A stretch of DNA of 64,000 bases from Rhodopseudomonas telluris (GCF_042432815.1 NZ_JBHLWM010000001.1:62001-126000); one strand, 5' to 3'. Counted from the first letter of the stretch, positions 17,928 to 26,225 are shown. Numbers and translations are program-made. Notes: a model not told the origin generated them from the sequence alone.

Positions 17928-18599
17928 ATGAGCGTGGATCACGACGTCGCCAGGCTCAATGCGGAGCCGCCGGTATTCGATGCTGTGTTTCAGCAGAAGC
18001 TGGCCGAGCTGATCGCGTGGCGGCGCGACGTGCGCCGCTTCAAGCCTGATCCGGTCGATCCGGCGCTGGTCGAGCATCTGCTCGATCTCGCCCAGCTCTC
18101 GCCGTCGGTCGGCAACAGCCAGCCGTGGCGCTGGGTCAGCGTCGACAGCGCGCCGATGCGCGCCAGGATGCGCGACAATTTTGTCCGCTGCAACGAGATG
18201 GCGGCAAGCGTCTATCGCGGCCAGCGCGCCGCGCAGTATGCGCAGCTCAAGCTCGAAGGCATGGACGTCGCGCCGCGGCAATTCGCGCTGTTCTGCGACC
18301 GCGCGACGCCGCAGGGGCTCGGCGTCGGCCGCCAGACCATGCCGGAAGCGCTGGATTACTCGGTGGTGACGATGATCGAGACGTTCTGGCTGGCAGCACG
18401 CGCGCTCGGTCTCGGCGTCGGCTGGGTCTCGATCCTCGATCCGGGGTCGGCGACGGCCGATCTGGATGTGCCGGCGGACTGGAAGTTCATCGCCTATCTG
18501 TGCGTCGGCTGGCCGGTCGAGGAGCACGTCGACCCCGAACTCGTCCGCCTCCATTGGCAGGACCGCACCTCGGTCGGGCGCGGCGTGCTGTATCGCTGA
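17928..18599 (+). CDS. bluB: 5,6-Dimethylbenzimidazole synthase (BluB)
   Basis: BluB is a flavin-destructase that breaks reduced FMN with oxygen to give 5,6-dimethylbenzimidazole. The 223-residue nitroreductase-fold protein has WRRDVRRFKPDPVDP, AQLSPSVGNSQPWRWV, and GVGWVSILDP, matching BluB and not generic nitroreductases. AGGAGAGCAGC precedes the ATG. Following cobT, it completes a two-gene lower-ligand unit that closes with a terminator. The need for oxygen fits the aerobic-type cobN and cobO genes nearby. Confidence 0.94.
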   Translation: MSVDHDVARLNAEPPVFDAVFQQKLAELIAWRRDVRRFKPDPVDPALVEHLLDLAQLSPSVGNSQPWRWVSVDSAPMRARMRDNFVRCNEMAASVYRGQRAAQYAQLKLEGMDVAPRQFALFCDRATPQGLGVGRQTMPEALDYSVVTMIETFWLAARALGLGVGWVSILDPGSATADLDVPADWKFIAYLCVGWPVEEHVDPELVRLHWQDRTSVGRGVLYR

Positions 18600-18609
18600 A
18601 GCGTTAGTA

Positions 18610-18638
18610 CGCGATCGTACTGATCGCGGCGGGTTTTT
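18610..18638 (+). terminator. Intrinsic terminator after bluB
   Basis: CGCGATC-GTACT-GATCGCG is a perfect 7-base-pair stem, followed by GCGGG and TTTTT. It sits 10 bases after the bluB stop and closes the cobT-bluB transcript. Confidence 0.8.
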
Positions 18639-18739
18639 AACAGTCGTTAAGCAAAGCGGCTGTCCGCTCCCGGCTTTTGCAAGAAGTTGTCACAATTTGT
18701 CTGAATAGTCCGGCCCGTTCCGACAATGGAGGACCGGAC

Positions 18740-18985
18740 ATGATCTTTTCACGCCTACCCCGCATCGGCATTGCCACCCTGGCTGCGACCACACTGCTGT
18801 CCGCGTCGGCCATGGCCAACAATCAAGGCCAGCAGCGCAACGCCGCCGAGGCGACGTCGAACGGCTGCAGCTCCTACATGAAGGCGCCGGACGGAAGCTG
18901 GACGCCCATTCCCTGCAGCGAAGCCGGCGCCAGCGCATCCGCGGCGCGTCGCACCAACACCCGGACGACCGAAAAGGCCGACTAG
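18740..18985 (+). CDS. Small secreted hypothetical protein
   Basis: This 81-residue protein starts at ATG 18740 behind GGAGGA. A signal peptide is clear: basic start, hydrophobic core TLAATTLLSASAMA, and a likely cut after AMA. The mature part, about 55 residues, is polar and has two cysteines, in NGCSSYM and PIPCSEAG, that could form a disulfide. I do not recognise a family. It stands alone after the bluB terminator, so it probably has its own promoter in the AT-richer stretch around 18640-18720. Confidence 0.7.
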   Translation: MIFSRLPRIGIATLAATTLLSASAMANNQGQQRNAAEATSNGCSSYMKAPDGSWTPIPCSEAGASASAARRTNTRTTEKAD

Positions 18986-19184
18986 CTGTCGGCGAGATCA
19001 GGCGCTGTCGGACTGATCACCGGGGCGACGCCATGGTGAGGGGGCGGGTACCGCCGCCTCGAACCATTGCGCACTGCACCGCGTCTCAGTGCCTTCTAGA
19101 GCGCGTCGTATGCGCATAGCTTCTGTCGTGCCCGGCTCATCCCAGCCTCTACGGTCGTCTCGCGTTTCGGCTGCAACACGTCGA

Positions 19185-19205
19185 TGCCCGGCACAAGGCC
19201 GGGCA
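19185..19205. repeat. Short palindrome (TGCCCGGC family)
   Basis: TGCCCGGC-ACAAG-GCCGGGCA is a perfect 8-base-pair inverted repeat with a 5-base loop. A diverged half (GTGCCCGGCTCAT) lies near 19130. The 274-base gap 18986-19259 holds nothing else I can support. Confidence 0.6.
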
Positions 19206-19259
19206 TGACGGGTGGAAACGGGGCTAGCTGATTGCAAAGCCTCTCAGCCGATGAAGCGC

Positions 19260-19739
19260 CTAGGTGCGCTTGGTTCGCTCTTCGGTGCGCTTCGGGCTCG
19301 GACGGATCAGCAGCGGGAAGCCGGAAAAGAACGTATCGGAATCGATCAGTTCCGGGATTCCGAGCAACTGCGACAGCGTGCGTGGGCCGGTTCTGACGCC
19401 TTCATGCGAGCCGTTGCGGTGAGGCGGGGTCGGCTTGGCAGTGGCCTCGGGAGGCGCGCTGCGCGCTGCCGCGGGTGATACGGTCGGAGGCGCCTCGGCG
19501 ACCGCCGGCTTCGCAGCTGCGGCCGACCTGCCCGACGGTGGTCCGCTGCGGGCGTGGCGGTTCAGGATCTCCTCGGCCCGCAGCCCGGTGCCGAACGCAG
19601 GCTCGAGCCGTAGCGTGGTGCCGCCCTGGCCGTTCGGGCCCGGGACAAGCTCCGCATTGCTGAAGCCTTGGGCCTTCAATTCGTCGAGCGCGGCCTGCGC
19701 GCGGCCAGGACTGTCGAATACGCGGGTGACGTGCGCCAT
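19260..19739 (-). CDS. Hypothetical protein with an N-terminal SPOR/alpha-beta-like segment and a proline/alanine-rich linker
   Basis: The 159-residue protein opens with HVTRVFDSPGRAQAALDELKAQGFSNAEL, which resembles the small beta-alpha-beta units used to describe stress-related general proteins in rhizobia. A long Ala/Pro/Ser linker and a C-terminal segment (RTLSQLLGIPELIDSDTFFSGFPLLIRP) follow. I start at ATG 19739; upstream residues in the same frame are arginine-rich and look non-coding. The ribosome site is weak. Function unknown; no signal peptide or membrane helix. Confidence 0.6.
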   Translation of the reverse strand: MAHVTRVFDSPGRAQAALDELKAQGFSNAELVPGPNGQGGTTLRLEPAFGTGLRAEEILNRHARSGPPSGRSAAAAKPAVAEAPPTVSPAAARSAPPEATAKPTPPHRNGSHEGVRTGPRTLSQLLGIPELIDSDTFFSGFPLLIRPSPKRTEERTKRT

Positions 19740-19852
19740 CTGCTTTGCTGCCGTTTGAGGAAAGAGTTCAGCGGGCAGAACGGCGAAAGTCGCGCGTCGT
19801 TCCGCGCCGGGGCCTTCGCACGGCGACGCAGGCCGCCGCAGGCGCAGCGGCC

Positions 19853-20065
19853 CTAGGCGCAGAGATCCGGCATGCAACGCCCGCATCCGCCGGCGCCGTC
19901 GCACATCGGCACGTCCGGACCGGCTTTGGCCGGCTTGGCGATCAGCGACAATTGCTGGTCGAGGTCGGTGCTTTCACAGGTCGGGCAGGCAGCGGTCTCG
20001 TTCGCGTACAGCAGCGTTTCGAAGCGGTGCCCGCATTTGTTACAGACATAACCGTAGATCGGCAT
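19853..20065 (-). CDS. FmdB-family zinc-ribbon protein
   Basis: This 70-residue protein has the FmdB/CxxC-CxxC zinc-ribbon pattern: C8-x2-C11 in YVCNKCGHRFE and C27-x2-C30 in ACPTCES. It adds a cysteine-rich tail with C55, C61, C64 and C69 (MCDGAGGCGRCMPDLC), which may form a second metal site. Such proteins are common and mostly uncharacterised, with proposed regulatory roles. The ATG at 20065 is behind AGGAGATC. It is divergent from cutA. Confidence 0.82.
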   Translation of the reverse strand: MPIYGYVCNKCGHRFETLLYANETAACPTCESTDLDQQLSLIAKPAKAGPDVPMCDGAGGCGRCMPDLCA

Positions 20066-20163
20066 GACGATCTCCTGGGCGGAACGGCGGATCGGGCTGC
20101 GTTAGCAAACAACCAAGTCCACCCGCAACGCGCGGGGGCTACGCCAATAGGAGGATAACGGCG

Positions 20164-20490
20164 ATGGATCAGGCTGACGCCTGCGTGGTGATGGTAACTG
20201 CTCCCAACAAGGAGGAGGCGGAGCGATTAGCAATCGCAACACTCGAAGCCCGGCACGCCGCCTGTGTCCAGATCCAGGCGATCACCAGCCATTATTGGTG
20301 GGACGGCAAGATCACCAGCGAGGGCGAGCAGTTGCTGTTGTTCAAGACGGTTCCGGAGAAATTCGCGGCGCTGCGCGACCTGATCGTCTCGCTGCATTCC
20401 TACGATACGCCCGAGATCATCCAGCTCCCGGTCACGGCCGGGGCCGACAAGTATCTCGGCTGGCTGCGGCAGGAGGTGGCGGCGAAGTAA
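20164..20490 (+). CDS. cutA: Divalent-cation tolerance protein CutA
   Basis: The 108-residue sequence is a typical CutA1: VVMVTAPNKEEAERLA, ARHAACVQI, ITSHYWWDGKI, LLLFKTVPEKF, and YDTPEIIQLPV. CutA forms a trimer with a ferredoxin-like fold and has been linked to copper and other metal tolerance, though its real role is unsettled. An AGGAGGATAACGGCG ribosome site precedes the ATG. Its last 59 bases overlap the end of a convergent gene. Confidence 0.92.
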   Translation: MDQADACVVMVTAPNKEEAERLAIATLEARHAACVQIQAITSHYWWDGKITSEGEQLLLFKTVPEKFAALRDLIVSLHSYDTPEIIQLPVTAGADKYLGWLRQEVAAK

Positions 20491-20944
20491 CCAAGGTCGT
20501 CACCCACAACGGGCGCGCCGCGCCGGCGGCCAACGCCTTTATGATGGTCGATCGCGCGATGCGCCGCGGCCAGTGCAGCAGGTGGCTGCGGCAGCTCGGG
20601 CAGTCGCTGGCGCCGAAACCGGCGATCGGGGCGTGCAGAAAGCCGAGCCGGCGGACGAGTTCGCACTCATTGCCCCGCGGGATCGCCCAGGCGCCCAACA
20701 CCTCGCCCGCCGTGGTGAGCTGATCGATATGCCAGCGGATCGATTTGTCGCGGCGAAAGTGGCGGCCGAGCCGGGCGCGCAAGCCGCCGGGGCCGTAAGC
20801 CGAGCCGCAATACAGATAGCGACCGGCCGCAACGGTGATCGGGGTGGCCTGGCCAAGTCGCACGCGGGGCGGCGCCGCGAGCGACAGCGCCACCACATAG
20901 GCGCCGCCAGCGTCGGGACAGGACTCGAGTGATGACCGCTGCAT
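20432..20944 (-). CDS. DUF123 GIY-YIG-like domain protein
   Basis: The 170-residue protein matches DUF123, a GIY-YIG nuclease relative sometimes fused to endonuclease III: GGAYVVALSL, then AGRYLYCGSAYGPGGLRARL and IRWHIDQLT. In DUF123 the usual GIY-YIG tyrosines are altered (here AYV and LYCG). A cysteine pair CPSCRSHLLHW follows, suggesting a small metal site. The Pro-rich last 20 residues are encoded by DNA that also codes the CutA C-terminus, so that tail may be dispensable. Role unknown, possibly DNA repair. Confidence 0.72.
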   Translation of the reverse strand: MQRSSLESCPDAGGAYVVALSLAAPPRVRLGQATPITVAAGRYLYCGSAYGPGGLRARLGRHFRRDKSIRWHIDQLTTAGEVLGAWAIPRGNECELVRRLGFLHAPIAGFGASDCPSCRSHLLHWPRRIARSTIIKALAAGAARPLWVTTLVTSPPPPAAASRDTCRPRP

Positions 20945-20991
20945 CGCCGCAGTGTTGCACGGCGCGGCGCACGGTCAAGCGAGGCAAGGCC

Positions 20992-21201
20992 TCAGTGCTT
21001 GGTCGGCACCTGGCTCGTCAGCATCCGCTTCAGCTTGGCGCGCGCCTGCATCTCGGTGGCGGATTTCATCACCAGGTCTTTGGGCGCGTCAGGCAGCGCC
21101 TTTGCCTGCGCCCATTCGATCGCTGCGAGCCGTTCCAGTTCGTCGGCCGACAGATCGCGAAACTGTCCAGTGTCCCGGGCCTTCATCGTCGCTCGTCCCA
21201 T
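20992..21201 (-). CDS. Small hypothetical protein
   Basis: A 69-residue, largely helical, charged protein with RDLSADELERLAAIEWAQAKALPDAPKDL and several conserved-looking Lys/Arg. It has no signal peptide or membrane segment. Two starts are possible, ATG 21201 and ATG 21186; neither has a strong ribosome site. Codon use looks coding. I do not recognise a family. Confidence 0.55.
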   Translation of the reverse strand: MGRATMKARDTGQFRDLSADELERLAAIEWAQAKALPDAPKDLVMKSATEMQARAKLKRMLTSQVPTKH

Positions 21202-21461
21202 CCCGTCCGGAGCTGCGCTGGAACCGGAGCTGTTGTCTTGACCATCAGCTTATCGCGAAGCGGGCTGCGCGCAATGCCGATGCGGGGTGGTCGTCGCAAT
21301 TTGCTGCGGCGGTCATGCCGAAGACGTCAGTGGGTAACATCATCTGTGCCGGCGCGAGCGCCGGACGTGTTTCGCGCGATGTCGGCACGCGGATGGTGAG
21401 GCGTTGACTGCGGCGGTGCGATGGCGGCAGTTTGCAGTGCACCTTTCCGTTTCTCCGACCC

Positions 21462-22448
21462 ATGATTTGTCTCATGCGCGAAGGTCTGCGCGATTATCGG
21501 GCGCCGTGGTGGCTGCCGGGCGGCCATCTGCAGACGATCTGGCCGGCATTGTTTGCGAAGCCGCGGCCGAGCGAGGCCTTGCGGCTCGATCGCGAACGCT
21601 GGCGCGCGCCGGATGGTGACTTCATCGACGTCGATCATCTCGCAGGCGCTGAAGGTGCGCCGTGGCTGGTGCTGTTTCACGGCCTCGAAGGCTCGTCGTC
21701 GAGCCGCTACGCGATCGCCTTCGCGCAGGCGGCTGAGCAGCGTGGCTGGCGCTTCAGCGTGCCGCATTTTCGCGGCTGCTCCGGCGAGCCCAATCTGGCG
21801 CCGCGCTCCTATCACTCCGGTGACTTCGAGGAGATCGGCTGGATGCTCGGCCGGCTGCGCGAACGGGCCGGCGCGCCGGTGATCGCCGCCGGCGTCTCGC
21901 TCGGCGGCAACGCGCTGCTGCGCTGGACCGAGGAAGCGGGCGAGAGCGCGGCGCAGACGGTGCGCGCGGTGGCGGCGATCTCGGCGCCGCTCGACCTGCT
22001 CGCCGCTGGCGCCGCAATCGATAGCGGTCTGAACTGCCAGATCTACACCCGCAATTTCCTGCGCACCATGAAGCCGCGTGCGCTGGCGAAATGGCAGCAG
22101 CATCCCGGTCTGTTCGATCGCGACACGATGCTCGCCGCGACCACGCTGCGCGCGTTCGACGATGCGTTCACGGCGCCGTTGCACGGCTTCGCCGACGTCG
22201 ATGATTACTGGACACGGGCGTCGGCGAAACCGCATCTGCACAGGATCCGTGTGCCGGCGCTGGTGCTGAACGCCCGCAACGATCCGTTCGTCCCCGGCGC
22301 CTCGCTGCCGGCGCCGCACCAGGTCGGCGACCACGTCACGCTGGTGCAGCCGAACCACGGCGGCCACGTCGGCTTCGCCACGGGGCCGTTTCCGGGGTAT
22401 GTGCGGGCGATGCCGGAAGCGGTGTGCGCGTGGCTGGGGGCTGTGTAG
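21462..22448 (+). CDS. YheT-type alpha/beta hydrolase
   Basis: The 328-residue protein fits the YheT (AB hydrolase 4) group: PWWLPGGHLQTIWPAL near the N-terminus, LVLFHGLEGSSSSRY for the oxyanion hole, the nucleophile elbow AAGVSLGGNALLRW, and C-terminal LNARNDPFVPG and HGGHVGF supplying the Asp and His. Substrates of bacterial YheT are unknown; esters or lipids are likely. The start is uncertain: ATG 21462 or 21474, with no clear ribosome site. A palindromic repeat lies downstream. Confidence 0.85.
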   Translation: MICLMREGLRDYRAPWWLPGGHLQTIWPALFAKPRPSEALRLDRERWRAPDGDFIDVDHLAGAEGAPWLVLFHGLEGSSSSRYAIAFAQAAEQRGWRFSVPHFRGCSGEPNLAPRSYHSGDFEEIGWMLGRLRERAGAPVIAAGVSLGGNALLRWTEEAGESAAQTVRAVAAISAPLDLLAAGAAIDSGLNCQIYTRNFLRTMKPRALAKWQQHPGLFDRDTMLAATTLRAFDDAFTAPLHGFADVDDYWTRASAKPHLHRIRVPALVLNARNDPFVPGASLPAPHQVGDHVTLVQPNHGGHVGFATGPFPGYVRAMPEAVCAWLGAV

Positions 22449-22473
22449 TTTGCCTCTCCCCGCCGGTAGCGCG

Positions 22474-22605
22474 CCCCCTCTCCCGCTTGCGGGAGAGGGT
22501 TGGGGTGAGGGAGTCCTAGGCAGTGAGTCTATGACTCGCGGAGAGGAGTGCCCTCACCCGGATCGCTACGCGATCCGACCTCTCCCGCAAGCGGGAGAGG
22601 TTGCG
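22474..22605. repeat. Palindromic intergenic repeat (CCTCTCCCGC family)
   Basis: Left arm CCCCTCTCCCGCTTGCGGGA and right arm CTCTCCCGCAAGCGGGAGAG are each palindromic and are inverted relative to each other. GGGGTGAGGG and CCCTCACCC form an inner stem. It lies between the convergent YheT and binding-protein genes. The same core occurs within cobN. Confidence 0.85.
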
Positions 22606-22630
22606 CCGTGCCGGACCGATCAGCAGTACC

Positions 22631-23848
22631 CTACTCCTTCGCCTGGTCGGTGATGATGTCGCCGTAGCGTTCCCATTTTTCGCCGTCGAACTTGGCCATC
22701 TGGAACTGCTTGTTGACGCGGTAGTCGGTCGGCGTGGTGGTGACGGTGATGCCGGGCAGCAGCATGTCGAGCGGGACGTTGGTGAGGTTGCTGGCCTGGC
22801 GCATGACGTTGTCGCGCGTCAGGTCGTCGCCGCATTGCTTCAGCACCTGCACCAGCAGCTGCGCGGTGATGTAGCCGTAGACGTTGAAGCTCGAATTGCG
22901 GTCGCCGTCCGGATAGTACTTCGCCATGAAGTCGAGATAGCGCTTGTTGCCCTCGTCATTGGCCCATTGCGGATCGTCCGGCTCCTTGACGTAGCCGACG
23001 CTGATCACGCCCTTGGAGGCCTCCAGCCCGGCCGGCTTCAGCACCGCGCCGATCGAGCCGGCGTTGATGTCGATGATGTGGATCGGATGCCAGCCGATCT
23101 CGTACAGCTTCTTGATCGCCTGCGCGGCCTGCTTCGGCGTCGCGGCGCTGAACAACAGGTCGGCGCCGGAGTCGCGGATCTTGAGGATCTGCGAGTCGAT
23201 GGTCGGCTCGGACAGTTCGTAGGACGCTTCGGCGACGATCATCTTGGCCGCCTTGTCGCCGAGCCCGGCCTTGATGCCGGCCAGATAGTCCTTGCCGAGG
23301 TCGTCGTTCTGCCACAGCACGCCGACCTTGGCGTTCGGATGTTCCTTGAGAATGAACTGGCCGTAGATCCGACCCTCGACGAAGTAGCTCGGGTTGAAGC
23401 CCATCGTCCAGGGGAAGTTCTTCGGATCGGTGAAACGCGCCGCGCCGGTGGCGGCGAACAGCTGCGGCACCTTCTTGGCGTTGAGATATTTTAGCACTGC
23501 GGCGTTGGGCGCGGTGCCGATGATCTGGAACGTCAGCAGCACCTCGTCGCCCTCGACCAGCTTGCGCACCTGCTCCACCGTCTTGGGCGGCGAGTAGGCA
23601 TCGTCGTACTGGATCAGGTTGATCTTGCGGCCACCAACGCCGCCCCGCTCGTTGACCATCCGCATATAGGCGGCCTGGGTCTTGGCGATCGACGAATAGG
23701 CCGATGCGGGACCTGACAGCGGCACGGTCTGGCCGACCTTGATCTCGCTGTCGGTGGCGCCCGTATCGTATTTCTTCTGCGCGTGGGCGGCCGGTGCGGC
23801 GCACGCGATGGCCATCGCGGCGGCGAGGCCGACGGCTAGTTTCCTCAT
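22631..23848 (-). CDS. Liv-type ABC transporter substrate-binding protein (orphan)
   Basis: The 405-residue type I periplasmic binding protein has a signal peptide (cut near AAHAQKK), then EIKVGQTVPLSGPASAYSSI, LIQYDDAYSPPKTVEQVRKL, VGVLWQNDDLGKDYLAG and YGYITAQLLVQVL, typical of branched-chain amino-acid or aromatic-acid binding proteins in Rhodopseudomonas-like bacteria. No permease or ATPase gene is nearby, so it must work with a transporter encoded elsewhere or be a sensor protein. Ligand cannot be told from sequence; related orphan proteins bind aromatic acids or amides. Confidence 0.85.
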   Translation of the reverse strand: MRKLAVGLAAAMAIACAAPAAHAQKKYDTGATDSEIKVGQTVPLSGPASAYSSIAKTQAAYMRMVNERGGVGGRKINLIQYDDAYSPPKTVEQVRKLVEGDEVLLTFQIIGTAPNAAVLKYLNAKKVPQLFAATGAARFTDPKNFPWTMGFNPSYFVEGRIYGQFILKEHPNAKVGVLWQNDDLGKDYLAGIKAGLGDKAAKMIVAEASYELSEPTIDSQILKIRDSGADLLFSAATPKQAAQAIKKLYEIGWHPIHIIDINAGSIGAVLKPAGLEASKGVISVGYVKEPDDPQWANDEGNKRYLDFMAKYYPDGDRNSSFNVYGYITAQLLVQVLKQCGDDLTRDNVMRQASNLTNVPLDMLLPGITVTTTPTDYRVNKQFQMAKFDGEKWERYGDIITDQAKE

Positions 23849-23909
23849 GGCGTTCCTCGTTTTATGATGGTCGACGTGTTGTTGTTGTCCGCCGGCGACC
23901 GGCGGATCT

Positions 23910-24887
23910 TTACTGCTGCCCTTTCAGGCCGGCCTCTTCGATCACCTTGCTCCATTTGCTGGTTTCGTCGTCGATGAAGCGTGCGAAGTCGGCGCCGCTG
24001 CGGCCGCTGGCCTCGAGTCCCTGATCGCGCAGCTTCTGCTTGACCGCGTCGTCATCGAGCGCGCGCAGCACCAGGCTCTCCAGCTTGGCGACGATCGGCG
24101 CCGGGGTCGCGGCCGGCGCCATGAAGCCGTACCAGCCGGCGGCGACGATCTGCGGGAAGCCTTGTTCGACCAGCGTCGGCGCGTCCGGATAGATCGTGCT
24201 GCGTGTCGCCGAGGCGACGCCGAGTACGCGGAAGTTGCCGGCCTGGATGTGCGGCAGCGCCGAACTGATCGCCGTGAAGGTGGCGTCGACACGGCCGGCG
24301 AGCAGTTCGGTGTAGGAAGCGGAGTCGCCGCGGAACGGGATGTTGAGGCCCTTGACGCCGGCGGTCTTGAACAGCAGCTCGGCGGCGAGGTGCGGCTGCG
24401 AGCCGGGACCGGGCGACGCGAAGGTCAGGCCGTCTGTCTTCGCCTTGCCGTAGGCGATCAGCTCGGGCAGCGTCTTGTAGTCGGACTTGGCGTTGATGAT
24501 CAGGAAGATCGGCGCCGTCACCGCCATGGCGACCGGCACGAGCTCCTTGCGTTCGTAGCCGAGCCTGCCGAACAGCGCCTCCGCGGTGGCGTAGGGTGCG
24601 GCGACGTAGAGGAAGGTGCTGCCGTCGGGCGCCGCCTTGGCGACCATCTCGTTGGCGATGCGGGTGCCGGCGCCGGGCTTGTTCTCGACGATGAACTGCT
24701 GCCTCAGCTCGCGCTCGAAGTACGCGTTGAAGATCCGCAGCGAAATGTCGTTGGCGCCGCCGGCGCCGTAAGGCGAGATCATCCGCACCAGCCGCGTCGG
24801 CCATTCCGCGTCGGCGAAAGCGGGCGGCGCCGGAGCGGCGGCGAATGCGGCGGCCGCAGCGAGCAGCGTGCGTCGAGTCAGGGGCAT
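23910..24887 (-). CDS. TctC/Bug-family periplasmic binding protein
   Basis: A 325-residue Bug protein: twin-arginine-like start PLTRRTLLAAAAAFAAAPA, then PTRLVRMISPYGAGGANDISLR, FIVENKPGAGTRIANEMVAKA and FASPGPGSQPHLAAELL. This family binds carboxylates or amides for tripartite tricarboxylate transporters, but most members are orphans, as here: no TctA/TctB gene follows. A strong CCAGGAGGACGAC ribosome site precedes the ATG. The adjacent IclR gene, reading in the same direction upstream, may regulate it. Confidence 0.87.
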   Translation of the reverse strand: MPLTRRTLLAAAAAFAAAPAPPAFADAEWPTRLVRMISPYGAGGANDISLRIFNAYFERELRQQFIVENKPGAGTRIANEMVAKAAPDGSTFLYVAAPYATAEALFGRLGYERKELVPVAMAVTAPIFLIINAKSDYKTLPELIAYGKAKTDGLTFASPGPGSQPHLAAELLFKTAGVKGLNIPFRGDSASYTELLAGRVDATFTAISSALPHIQAGNFRVLGVASATRSTIYPDAPTLVEQGFPQIVAAGWYGFMAPAATPAPIVAKLESLVLRALDDDAVKQKLRDQGLEASGRSGADFARFIDDETSKWSKVIEEAGLKGQQ

Positions 24888-24963
24888 GTCGTCCTCCTGG
24901 TGTCTCCGGTCCGCTCGTTGCGCTGGCGGCCCTGGCGTTGTTCGATCGACGTCGCCGCAGAAT

Positions 24964-25851
24964 TCAGGGTGCGGGCCGGCCCGTGCGTGGCGGGATTTCA
25001 GGCTCCGGTTCGCCGACCAGCGCGCGAATGCTGGCGGCGAGCGCGCGCAGCCGCGGGCCGATCTCGGCCTCAAGCTGGCCCGGCTGCAGGCGGAATTCCG
25101 GAATGCCGCAATTGATCGCAAAGGTCCGCTGCAGCGACTTGGCGCGAAACAGCGGGGCCGCGACCGCGTGGATCGACGGCATGTATTCGCCGAAACAGGT
25201 GCAGAAGCCGCGCTCGGCGCACTGCGCCAGGCCGGAGCGATACAGCTCGGCGTAGCTTTCCCATATCGCCGGATCCGACGCGGCGAGACGTGTCGCCAGC
25301 GCGGTGGCGTCGTCATCCGGCAGCAACGCGGCGGCCGCTCGCCCCATCGCGGTGCGGACCACCGGGATCGGCAGGCCGATATCCGGACTATGCGGGCCGA
25401 CATCGCCGGAGCGCGCGGTCTCGACATAGATGATCGACGGCCCTTCGAGCAGGCCGATCGAGACGGTGCCACGCACGCTGACGGCGAGATCCTGCATCAG
25501 CGGCCGCGCGATCTGGCGGAACGGCATATCGGCGAGCAGCGGACGGACGATCCGCAGCGCGCGGGTGCCGAGGCCGTATTTCGAAATCGCCGGGTCGTAG
25601 CGCAGGTAGCCGAGCTCGGCGAGCGTATGCGTCAGCCGCGCCACGGTCGGCCGCGGAATGCCGGTGCGCGCCGAGATCTGCATGTTGCCGAGCAGCGGAG
25701 CGGCGGCGTCGAACGCCTCCAGTACGATCAGCCCCTTGGCGAGCGTCGTGGCGAACGCCGCGTCGCCGGCGCTCTCCGCCAGCATGGCTTCCGCGGTCAG
25801 GAGTGGCGTGGCGTGCGGGTGGGACGGCGTGTCTTCAATCATGCGGCGCAT
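24964..25851 (-). CDS. IclR-family transcriptional regulator
   Basis: The 295-residue protein has an N-terminal winged helix (LGNMQISARTGIPRPTVARL) and an IclR effector domain with VSIGLLEGPSIIYVETA, GLPIPVVRTAMGRA and FCTCFGEYMPSIHAVAAP. I use ATG 25851; ATG 25842 and TTG 25878 are in frame. It is longer at the N-terminus than many IclR proteins (about 40 residues before the HTH). Two palindromes lie directly upstream and look like autoregulatory operators. It probably controls the tctC-like gene downstream. Confidence 0.86.
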   Translation of the reverse strand: MRRMIEDTPSHPHATPLLTAEAMLAESAGDAAFATTLAKGLIVLEAFDAAAPLLGNMQISARTGIPRPTVARLTHTLAELGYLRYDPAISKYGLGTRALRIVRPLLADMPFRQIARPLMQDLAVSVRGTVSIGLLEGPSIIYVETARSGDVGPHSPDIGLPIPVVRTAMGRAAAALLPDDDATALATRLAASDPAIWESYAELYRSGLAQCAERGFCTCFGEYMPSIHAVAAPLFRAKSLQRTFAINCGIPEFRLQPGQLEAEIGPRLRALAASIRALVGEPEPEIPPRTGRPAP

Positions 25852-25880
25852 TATGAAGACGAATATCGCGATGTCCAATT

Positions 25881-25919
25881 ATTATCGAAATGATCGATAA
25901 TACGTCCACTATGTGGACG
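25881..25919. promoter_or_regulatory. Two palindromic operator candidates upstream of iclR-type gene
   Basis: ATTATCG-(7)-CGATAAT at 25881-25901 and CGTCCACTATGTGGACG at 25903-25919 are both perfect inverted repeats separated by one base. They lie in an unusually AT-rich patch between the IclR start and the small plus-strand gene, so one set of sites could serve both directions. Confidence 0.55.
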
Positions 25920-25992
25920 ATGAGCGGCCCGGCACCATTTCCAGCGATGCGCGTTGTTCCAGCAACCAGGCAGGAAAGGCGGAGGATAAGCG

Positions 25993-26181
25993 ATGCCGGA
26001 TCCAACAGGCGGAGATGAACTCGAGCCGGACGACTTTCCGGTTCACGCGGAGCGAAACGAGCTGAAAACGCAGGACGGCGAAAAGATCGCCGAGGCGAAG
26101 ACCAAGCAACTCGCCGAGAACATTGCGCAGCGCCTCAACGAGCAAGCGCATCGCGAGGAAGAGGATCGCTGGTCGGCGTGA
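25993..26181 (+). CDS. Small acidic hypothetical protein
   Basis: A 62-residue, highly charged protein with DELEPDDFPVHAERNELKTQDGEKIAEAKTK, predicted helical and without cysteines, signal or membrane segments. GGCGGAGGATAAGCG gives it a strong ribosome site before ATG 25993. A hairpin follows the stop. No family recognised; the makeup resembles small stress-related proteins of rhizobia. Confidence 0.6.
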   Translation: MPDPTGGDELEPDDFPVHAERNELKTQDGEKIAEAKTKQLAENIAQRLNEQAHREEEDRWSA

Positions 26182-26186
26182 GCATT

Positions 26187-26225
26187 GCGGAACCGCGCAC
26201 GAGCCTGATAAGCGCGCGGTTCCGC
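26187..26225 (+). terminator. Strong hairpin after the small acidic gene
   Basis: GCGGAACCGCGC and GCGCGGTTCCGC form a perfect 12-base-pair stem with a 15-base loop, six bases after the stop codon. No T-run follows, so it may be a 3' processing or stabilising hairpin instead of a full intrinsic terminator. Confidence 0.5.

Noticed and set aside
16617..18554. 645-codon minus-strand open frame opposite cobT and bluB
   Set aside because: Its product is Arg/His/Asp-rich with no domain, and the plus strand encodes two certain enzymes; long antisense frames are normal at this GC content.
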